64,000 nucleotides of DNA from Alloprevotella sp. Lung230 (GTDB taxonomy: Bacteria > Bacteroidota > Bacteroidia > Bacteroidales > Bacteroidaceae): the NCBI RefSeq assembly GCF_014385435.1, contig NZ_JACSUD010000013.1, positions 1 to 64,000 of the forward strand. Reading direction: 5' to 3'. The stretch's first letter is position 1. Each line of letters opens with the position of its first letter. Positions 58,601 to 64,000 of this stretch are shown one piece after another. Under the pieces are notes generated by a model. The model was not told the origin of the DNA and ran no database searches. It was given only the letters and a program-made list of their open reading frames with translations. A program made the position numbers and the translations under genes.

Positions 58601-61600
58601 GTCGTCGGCCAGGAGCACCATAGAATTGCCAGCCACGCTTATTGTAAATCGTGAAGTTATCGTATCTGCTTTGACAACCATCTTCAATCTGCAGGCCATA
58701 GTATCCCGCGGTGAGATTGCCGCCCCACTTTCCAGGTTCGAACTCCGTCAGCTCCACGCCATTTGCCCGCACTCTGCGTTTACTGGGTGCACCGCTGGAA
58801 ATGGTCAAAGGAATGAACCCCTTGTTGCTGCAAGGCGGTATCGCAGTATAATACTGGTTTGGGCCGGAACTCTGTGCCCCGGAGTAACTATAATTCATCG
58901 TATGATAGTTGTCAGGGAAATAGGCATATGAATTCATCACAAACTCATCGTCATCCCCTTTCCATGCCGTTGCTGTGATGTAGTAAGAGCCTGCATTGAC
59001 CGTCATTTCGTAAGTAAAATTAGGCTTTGCCGTCATGATGCGCTGTGAGAGGTTGTCCACTCTCCAACGCACACTGTCCATCTGTTCGGCATTCTCCAGC
59101 CACATCTTCAGTTTGTGACCTCCATCACAACCACTGTGCGTCATCTCTACGCGTATTTTAGGCGAGGGACGTCCGGTACTGAAAGAGGTGCTATTGGTCA
59201 GTTCTCCACAAGTCGATACGACACCGGCCACAGCTGTGTAAGCGGTATTGATGTCCAATCCGGAGAAAGTGACCGGAGTCTGGGTACCGATGACCTGCTG
59301 TTGCGCGACAAGAATTCCTTGTTGGTTATACAATCGATAGTTGACCGGCGCTGTGGGGTAGGCATAATAAGAGCTACTACCCTGACTGAGACTCAACTTC
59401 ACCACAACGCCATTACCTACATACGGCTTTTCGGGAGTAATATCATCGGTTCGAAGACTATAGCCATCTCGCTGAATGGTGCCCAAAGAGACTTGAGTGT
59501 TATTGACCAAGGTTTCATCTTGCTGGGGTACATCATTTAGGTAGGCATAGATATTATATACTGTTTGCATCCCTCCTTGTTGTGTATTCTCCAGTGGAGG
59601 AAGGTTGGTGAACGTAAAGGTATCCGTCATTGTCGGAGAAACAAACGAAGCCACCGTTTGCACAGAATGCACTTTCTGTCGTTGTCCATAATTAACGTCA
59701 TAGACATAAGAGTATTGGACTTTCACCAAACGATACTCTACCTTGCCCGTGAGCGGTGTGCTTTCGCATGTAGACCATTTAGCCTTACCACTCAATGTCC
59801 CATTATTGCACCCGAAAAAAGGATACTTCTGTTCAGTCCAAGTATAGCTAATCGTACGATACTTATTATTGCTTCCACTATAATAGTAGACCTTAAACTC
59901 TTTACTCAATGTACCACAACTACTATTCATTGTGAGACGATACTTCCCGGGGTTGAAGTAATCCTTAAATTCAGCAGTCTTCCCACTTTCCACACCGGAA
60001 ATGATCTTTGAATAAGAACCATCCAAGGCTTCTAACTTATAAGTATATCCTCCTGCAAGCTCCATATTAGGAGCATTCCATTGAAGCGAAGAAAGTTGGC
60101 AGGCACTCACAGCGATAGAATCTTGCACTTGCAGTGTATTTTCCTCGAAGGCACTAGGCACCACTACCGTCATCGTTGTGTCGTAACGGGCACAATAAGT
60201 GGCATAAGCATACTTCACCGTGTATGTGCCGGGAGAAAGATTTGCAAATCCGCTCGGGCTATAACTTCCATCACTAATCCGTGTGTCCAGTAGTACATTC
60301 GACGAATTGTAAAGTTCGACACGCTCAAACTTTTTAGTAGTACGTCGCAGCTGATTGACACGGATTGTTCCTAGATTTCCACATCCAGAGGTTACTGCGA
60401 CAGAAGTTGTAGCAAAAGGTCCTCCCGTTGAAAAGCGAAGCGTCTTCTTCAAGGTTGGGAGACAAAGAGGGTAGATTTCGATATCATAGACTCCTACAGC
60501 GGCATTCCTTATATTAAGTGCATAATAGCCTCCTGTTTGACCGTCGCCTTTGAATTTTTCAACTCGAGATTCAACAACTGTGCCATTTCGCTTGATGGTA
60601 ATTTGGTAGGAATGTTCGCGCATTGACCCTCTTAACTGTACAACAAGCGTACCAGCATTATCGCCGGCACAATCACTAGGAAATACATCACCACTATATG
60701 ACAACTTGCTCAACTCTGCCTTGTAAAGCAGAGGAGTATGATCTCTTATTTTGAATTTAAAAGTCTGTGTAGGCATTCCACAAGAAGGCACTATACGGAG
60801 TTCATAGTCCCCGGGACCACCATTGGTCATAATCGTTGTAAAGGAGGCGTCAGTGTTATACCATAGTCCTGTAGCTTCTATTCGGTTTGTCCAACTATGT
60901 GGGTTGGTAATAAAATCCGTGATATTGAAATTACCAGCATAAATAGGCACATTCCGACGGATGTATTTAGACGTCACATCGGGCGAGATGAGGCGTTGGA
61001 CATTCGGGATGAGTGCCGTCTTCAGCAGCACACCATTACGATAGAGTTCATAAGTCCCCCCTTTGAAGGTCTTCTCAAAAACATTGTACGTCAGCCAATG
61101 AATTTCGATGGGCACTTCATTGGTACAATAGTCCACACTATCATCCCTAGCGATGACAACAGGGATGAAAGGATTTTTTTCCAGCACTACATTAGGGGGA
61201 ATTTCCCTGATTATAGGATATCCTCCGGAAGACGTCTTTCCATATTCAAATCGTGGGTCGTAATTATTTTTCCGATCCTCTTCACCCCAAACTTGATAAT
61301 ATCGATTGCTCCTGACGTTCCAACTGCTCTTCGTTTCTGCTCCACACAAAGATAGCGTTGCGGAATAGTTGGCGATAGGAAGGCCGGGGATACTAAAATC
61401 GCGTTGATCTTTTGGCCAGTCTATAGAGCGTATGAGCTGACCTTCGGCATAAAAATCAAGCGTCAAGTCCTCTTCGTAATCTCCATAGCCTAAAGAAAAG
61501 TTCATTTGCATCGTTGGAGAGCAAAAGGAGGGTTCGGTAGACATAGTACTCATACTCAGCTGTCCCAACTTTCCATTCTCCAACTTGATGTTCTGCGTCT

Positions 61601-62846
61601 CGTGTTGTCCTGCCCAATCGGCAGTGAGGGTGTAATTGCCGGCAGGAAGGTTTTCAAACTTCACTTCGCTAGTTCCGGTTTTGGTGGCAATGGGTGTTCC
61701 TCCCTCGGTAAGCGTATAAGTCACGCTGACACCTTGGGGCAAGGTGCCGGAAATATTGCCTTTGATAGCACCTTTTGCACAAGTGGGATAAGGCTTTCGG
61801 GCCACCGAAGCCGCCAATGTTCCCAAAGGCAAAGAAGAAACAGTGAAATCCGAAGTTGCTTCTGCTCCACAATCAAGGGTGGCCTTTGCAGTGTAGTCAC
61901 CGACAGGAATACCTTCGATGACAGTTTCGAAAGGCATTGTGGTGAGCACGAGTGTTTTGTGCAATGCCGGTGTGCCCGTTCGGTTGGTAAGGGTGTAGGT
62001 GATAGACGTCGCTCCATCGGTACGTGAAGGTATCAGTCGTACCTTGCCCAAAGCTGTGCCGAGGACCGGAGTCGTAGACGTACGGAGCGCTGTCTTGGGC
62101 ACAGTCACGTCGGTTTCAAAGATGTAGGCATTTTCGTCTGCATCCCAACCGGCACCAGGTGTGGCAATGGCACACGAGGGTACAACTTTGGCTTTGACGA
62201 CATAGTCGCCCGCAGCAAGATTGGCAAAGTCCCAATAGAAGTCACCTTGGTTACCTCTCGTTTTCCAGTCTACAAGTTTTTCTCCATCACTCTTGCGAAA
62301 AAGCGCATAAGAGACCTGTCCACTTTGGTGAACACCAGCCTCACGCACAGTGATGATACCGGCAGCCCCCCCACAACCTCCACCGGGAGTGGCCGTAGAC
62401 ATGATTTTGAAATCCGAAGTGGGCTTTTGTCCGATTGTGGGCAAAGTCACTTCAAACCATGGACGCTCCACCTTGCTGCTGGAGCACTGACCGGCTAAGC
62501 GCATCTTGACGACATCGCCATCGGCAAAGTCTTTCAAGACAATGTAGCCCACCTGGTCAATCTGAAAAAACTGCTTGTTTTTCCAATGCAGTCCGTCACT
62601 GGAAAACTCGACATAAAACTGAGTGAAACCGGCTACATGCCCCTTGTAGGCAAGCTTTACGGCCGGACGTGTGTTGCAATCAGCATTGCCGGCAAGGTAG
62701 CTGATGTCAAAATCACTTTCCACCAGGCTTGGGCAGTCTTGTGCCCTCGCACCAAGCGAAACAAAAAGCAACATCAGCCATAGCGCCAACAGCCAACTTA
62801 TTCGCCGACAGTGGTGGCTGAAAAACAAGTGTAGGAAATGAAGCAT
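55635..62846 (-). CDS. Giant secreted repeat protein (adhesin-like, 2403 residues)
   Basis: Very large exported protein. I start at MLHFLHLFFS, which gives a signal peptide (ISWLLALWLMLLFVSLGARAQ); an upstream ATG at 62948 would bury it. The body is a chain of diverged beta-sandwich modules of about 90-110 residues, each tending to end in a G.Y....C-type strand (GDYVVKAKVVPSC, GDYTAKATLDCG, GSYYITATAW, GKYRLTMNSSCG). The last modules look Ig-like (YSWEYSYDKTNWQTI, YKWYRSTDKNTWTEV). I see no type IX C-terminal sorting signal. This architecture suggests a surface adhesin or matrix protein; no specific ligand can be inferred. Confidence 0.82.
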   Translation of the reverse strand: MLHFLHLFFSHHCRRISWLLALWLMLLFVSLGARAQDCPSLVESDFDISYLAGNADCNTRPAVKLAYKGHVAGFTQFYVEFSSDGLHWKNKQFFQIDQVGYIVLKDFADGDVVKMRLAGQCSSSKVERPWFEVTLPTIGQKPTSDFKIMSTATPGGGCGGAAGIITVREAGVHQSGQVSYALFRKSDGEKLVDWKTRGNQGDFYWDFANLAAGDYVVKAKVVPSCAIATPGAGWDADENAYIFETDVTVPKTALRTSTTPVLGTALGKVRLIPSRTDGATSITYTLTNRTGTPALHKTLVLTTMPFETVIEGIPVGDYTAKATLDCGAEATSDFTVSSLPLGTLAASVARKPYPTCAKGAIKGNISGTLPQGVSVTYTLTEGGTPIATKTGTSEVKFENLPAGNYTLTADWAGQHETQNIKLENGKLGQLSMSTMSTEPSFCSPTMQMNFSLGYGDYEEDLTLDFYAEGQLIRSIDWPKDQRDFSIPGLPIANYSATLSLCGAETKSSWNVRSNRYYQVWGEEDRKNNYDPRFEYGKTSSGGYPIIREIPPNVVLEKNPFIPVVIARDDSVDYCTNEVPIEIHWLTYNVFEKTFKGGTYELYRNGVLLKTALIPNVQRLISPDVTSKYIRRNVPIYAGNFNITDFITNPHSWTNRIEATGLWYNTDASFTTIMTNGGPGDYELRIVPSCGMPTQTFKFKIRDHTPLLYKAELSKLSYSGDVFPSDCAGDNAGTLVVQLRGSMREHSYQITIKRNGTVVESRVEKFKGDGQTGGYYALNIRNAAVGVYDIEIYPLCLPTLKKTLRFSTGGPFATTSVAVTSGCGNLGTIRVNQLRRTTKKFERVELYNSSNVLLDTRISDGSYSPSGFANLSPGTYTVKYAYATYCARYDTTMTVVVPSAFEENTLQVQDSIAVSACQLSSLQWNAPNMELAGGYTYKLEALDGSYSKIISGVESGKTAEFKDYFNPGKYRLTMNSSCGTLSKEFKVYYYSGSNNKYRTISYTWTEQKYPFFGCNNGTLSGKAKWSTCESTPLTGKVEYRLVKVQYSYVYDVNYGQRQKVHSVQTVASFVSPTMTDTFTFTNLPPLENTQQGGMQTVYNIYAYLNDVPQQDETLVNNTQVSLGTIQRDGYSLRTDDITPEKPYVGNGVVVKLSLSQGSSSYYAYPTAPVNYRLYNQQGILVAQQQVIGTQTPVTFSGLDINTAYTAVAGVVSTCGELTNSTSFSTGRPSPKIRVEMTHSGCDGGHKLKMWLENAEQMDSVRWRVDNLSQRIMTAKPNFTYEMTVNAGSYYITATAWKGDDDEFVMNSYAYFPDNYHTMNYSYSGAQSSGPNQYYTAIPPCSNKGFIPLTISSGAPSKRRVRANGVELTEFEPGKWGGNLTAGYYGLQIEDGCQSRYDNFTIYNKRGWQFYGAPGRRLAEDCSGRYEVYYSLNNAGYLPSGVYNVDEPLENFEVAIEPLGTLEADATHWEKATNNSTGHNVPFNPYAGYELFLRHKDLPTCASTKAHQTVPAATEPVEAKNDWSLYSTSNAIDHCEDETSNYYIDRSSWSRHKCKKFTFVYVNASTSPETELWRRTFSYKEFQSADKFLYQKAEINYRLDIYDEDGTLEKSLSIPVFHAKNMAPEPGVYIHEDGNSWWRTATKSFTNCARQYMRYYFAKIQYYSKCPEYGHLEIFDGPTKVLDRPMFNQYNWFPEYDFTMGKTYKFVYTSAVNPASNNTFDWTVKDIVVKNFKALQVPLPKPMDCNPMDIRERDQSVRAPRAFFVTTDPPTAYWHWNWKKVRIIDGKSHVTYERQKTFSQPNEDLSGVVEESGHTNVPLFQKSRTGGPYGNGEYEYGRYAFVAGKGFNGEWTAYYPDGKVSPVNGFDLHDGTHSVELTDACGKVYNFTYQTEPDMWIDHATIDWTEDAQCDGSVRMTPGTTVTYQEHKYKAPYTVTTTKTVPIKRWSQRNQWWNETYYTPGESIDYPSGYNWNNPHYGGGYDPGWNYNNHGGYLGPDSLYHPYYPETTVYFDFNDGEKTCEKSLRVEGFYRRAGWPTLFSIDDYNTTSFFCDQDKKGYAYVFVRGGMAPYTVSMNGQTQTATDNTPASFVITPANEGQTLDYTVTDKCGQYTLRGTLTLYSFAEMGRKIKAKQEICEGETVKLSVPYYHNGTYKWRRPNGTYANTREIDVFGNAAGAGKYQITITIPPCGGQLYREIMVSLSKVNETTVHKEITLCAGERAKIDLPAATVTSGGTTTTPRYSWEYSYDKTNWQTIASANGEDLDYVPTNAGTLYIRRKSSSDRCAGYSAISTLNVTPGFVQNISTDELTLTIKGKNPYTVTAGVLTGSGTRTYKWYRSTDKNTWTEVGNEATYRETNRPKGKRVLYYYRTVDGGGCHVESPIITVYLKGGHAARVNPHLRLRVSQ

Positions 62847-62945
62847 AATAATAATGTATTGAGAGAAAGTATAATTGGATAAATTATCAATCTGGATGAG
62901 AAGCGCTATTACAAAACCAACAGAGACATATCGTATACAAGTATT

Positions 62946-62953
62946 CAAACTTA
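62946..62953 (-). promoter_or_regulatory. Candidate -7 element of the giant gene
   Basis: TAAGTTTG on the minus strand fits TAnnTTTG, about 94 nt before the start codon; no good -33 TTTG is seen. The rest of the 509-bp gap up to the tRNA-Ser is AT-rich and holds only the tRNA terminator. Confidence 0.4.
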
Positions 62954-63309
62954 CACATATGTTCCAATGAGCATGAAAGTCTTATGCCATTTATGGTCAT
63001 ATTTGGATCGTAAAAGTAAACAACTTTTACGACAAATGAAAAATTTAGGAGAGAAATCAAACAAAGAAAAATCTACCCTCCGAATTTTGCAACATAGACC
63101 TTACACAATAAACACAAAACAAGAAAGGACGATGTAAATATAAGCATTACTGATAAAAAAAGACATATAGGGAATACTGACCTCTTACATGTCTTTACTC
63201 ACAAGAGGAGTGCGTAACTTTCCATATTTTTCATTTGTCCTTCTTCCAAGCTTCCAATCTGAGCCAAGTAATCCCTACTAAGTAAAAGATAAGCCTATCT
63301 TGATTACAG

Positions 63310-63351
63310 AAAAAAAACAAAAGTCTTGTAAATCATTGATTTACAAGACTT
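63310..63351 (-). terminator. Terminator of tRNA-Ser
   Basis: Long inverted repeat AAGTCTTGTAAATC (63321-63334) / GATTTACAAGACTT (63338-63351) with a 3-nt loop, followed on the minus strand by a T-rich run (63310-63320). Confidence 0.92.
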
Positions 63352-63355
63352 CCAG

Positions 63356-63443
63356 CGGAGAGAGGGGGATTCGAACCCCCGAAACGCTTTTGACGTTTAC
63401 ACGCTTTCCAGGCGTGCCTCTTCAACCACTCGAGCACCTCTCC
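63356..63443 (-). tRNA. tRNA-Ser (anticodon GGA)
   Basis: An 88-nt cloverleaf with the long variable arm of serine tRNAs. Acceptor GGAGAGG/TCTCTCC with a terminal G-T wobble, anticodon stem-loop CACGC-CTGGAAA-GCGTG (GGA, codons TCC/TCT), T-arm GGGGGTTCGAATCCCCC and discriminator G. CCA is not encoded. Confidence 0.96.
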
Positions 63444-63595
63444 AAAGGTGAAGATATGGTCGGATGGAGTGGCCACCCTCCCAAAGCAACGGAGAAAATC
63501 CAAGACCCAACAGAGAGTAGTGGGAGTCTCATTGAGCATGTTCTTTTTTGACAAAAAGCTTTCAAAAGCGGATGGAGGATTTCCGAAATGCGGTG

Positions 63596-63603
63596 CAAAG
63601 ATA
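63596..63603 (-). promoter_or_regulatory. Candidate -7 element for tRNA-Ser
   Basis: TATCTTTG on the minus strand, about 150 nt before the tRNA; the nearest TTTG upstream is only 12 bp away. The 319-bp gap between recG and the tRNA shows nothing else. Confidence 0.45.
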
Positions 63604-63762
63604 CTACTTTTTTTGCAAATGACAGAGGTTTACTCAAGAAAAAACGAGCCGAACCTACATTTTCTGAGGAATTGCGAGGAAAAAGATTAGAATTGAGGCC
63701 TTTCATCACCCGATAGTCGACCCGAAACTATCCGTCGTAACCCTAAGAAATGGTTGAGTAGT

Positions 63763-64000
63763 CTAAGAAATTGAAGAGTAGTTCTGTTGTTCCTGCCGAA
63801 GACGATTGAGTTCTCTCCAGATTGGGGCGTATTGCGGAGTTTGCCGAGTGGCATCGGTTTCCAAAATGCGCGCCGCTGCTTCTCGAGCCTCCGCCATGAG
63901 GGCGGTGTCGCCCACAAGATGGGCTATTTTCAAGTCAAAAGGCAGTCCGCTTTGCGCAGTTCCGTCCAAGTCGCCGGGGCCACGGAATTTCATATCGGCC
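63763..64000 (-). CDS. recG: ATP-dependent DNA helicase RecG, C-terminal end (partial)
   Basis: The last 79 codons of recG, whose 5' part lies beyond the window edge. ADMKFRGPGDLDGTAQSGL is the conserved wedge-distal motif of RecG (usually LRLRGPGEL.GT.QSG), followed by DLKIAHLVGD and the family-typical C-terminal helix ending in SSIS. RecG remodels stalled replication forks and Holliday junctions. Confidence 0.9.
   Translation of the reverse strand, partial: ADMKFRGPGDLDGTAQSGLPFDLKIAHLVGDTALMAEAREAAARILETDATRQTPQYAPIWRELNRLRQEQQNYSSIS

Noticed and set aside
62949-63300. Possible gene or regulatory RNA in the AT-rich gap upstream of the giant gene
   Set aside because: Only short frames on both strands and no clear conserved fold; nothing supportable beyond the weak -7 element and tRNA terminator.

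Overview
The window reads as a chromosomal segment of a Bacteroidota (Bacteroidales) species; a Prevotellaceae-like relative is my best guess, at low confidence. The pointers are promoters of the Bacteroidetes type (TTTG, about 20 bp, then TAnnTTTG) in front of many genes, a Rho factor with a long N-terminal insertion, a C-terminal-TM Wza-type lipoprotein paired with a tyrosine kinase, a DPE2-like amylomaltase, and a TonB-receptor-like outer-membrane protein. Most of the window is ordinary, densely packed core genome on both strands, with a remodelled accessory patch at about 50.5-54.8 kb.

Layout. 0-5 kb: ABC-F ATPase (minus) and rho (plus) diverge. 4.4-6.8 kb: a TA-flanked MITE, panB with a GH25 lysozyme, and two identical tRNA-Val genes. 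6.9-12.9 kb (minus): an RlhA-like U32 protein with a zinc-ribbon lipoprotein, then the ruvX-def-TPR operon. 13-18.9 kb (minus): wza/wzc-like polysaccharide export genes and a thioredoxin-mlaE-mlaF-DUF3256-like operon. 19.2-20.6 kb: a periplasmic TPR protein. 20.8-25.4 kb: an aromatic amino-acid operon (pheA, aminotransferase, DAHP synthase/chorismate mutase, tyrA) preceded by a Phe/Tyr-rich leader peptide and an attenuator, then a RhaM-like gene. 25.9-31.6 kb: a secreted protein, an HprK-like kinase, an S26-like peptidase with a Ser-His dyad, a PqqD-like protein, pyrG and yidC, apparently one operon. 31.7-35.7 kb: a DPP5-like peptidase and an MFS transporter separated by a second MITE. 36.2-40.3 kb: malQ and an SLC45-type MFS transporter. 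40.7-47.7 kb: an eight-gene operon (glycosyltransferase, radC, MIP18-family gene, comF, lpxH, CDF exporter, ABC ATPase, ABC permease). 47.9-50.5 kb: an MscS/MscK-like channel. 50.5-54.8 kb: transposase remnants around an outer-membrane barrel protein and a truncated C39 peptidase transporter. 54.9-62.8 kb (minus): a 2403-residue surface protein with a small secreted partner. 63.3-64 kb: tRNA-Ser and the 3' end of recG.

The most interesting signals are regulatory or repetitive. (1) The aromatic operon has a complete ribosome-stalling attenuator with the run YFYFFYF in its leader peptide. (2) Several same-strand intergenic gaps hold short arrays (2 to about 7 units) of imperfectly palindromic units with a constant 21-22 bp period, yet every array has a different unit sequence. 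(3) A 192-bp MITE occurs three times (one internally deleted), each copy flanked by TA, and one copy completes the stop codon of the peptidase gene. (4) The HprK-like/S26-like/PqqD-like trio looks like a small peptide- or protein-modification cassette of unknown substrate. (5) The 50.5-54.8 kb patch is the wreck of a C39-type peptide-export locus bounded by long imperfect inverted repeats.
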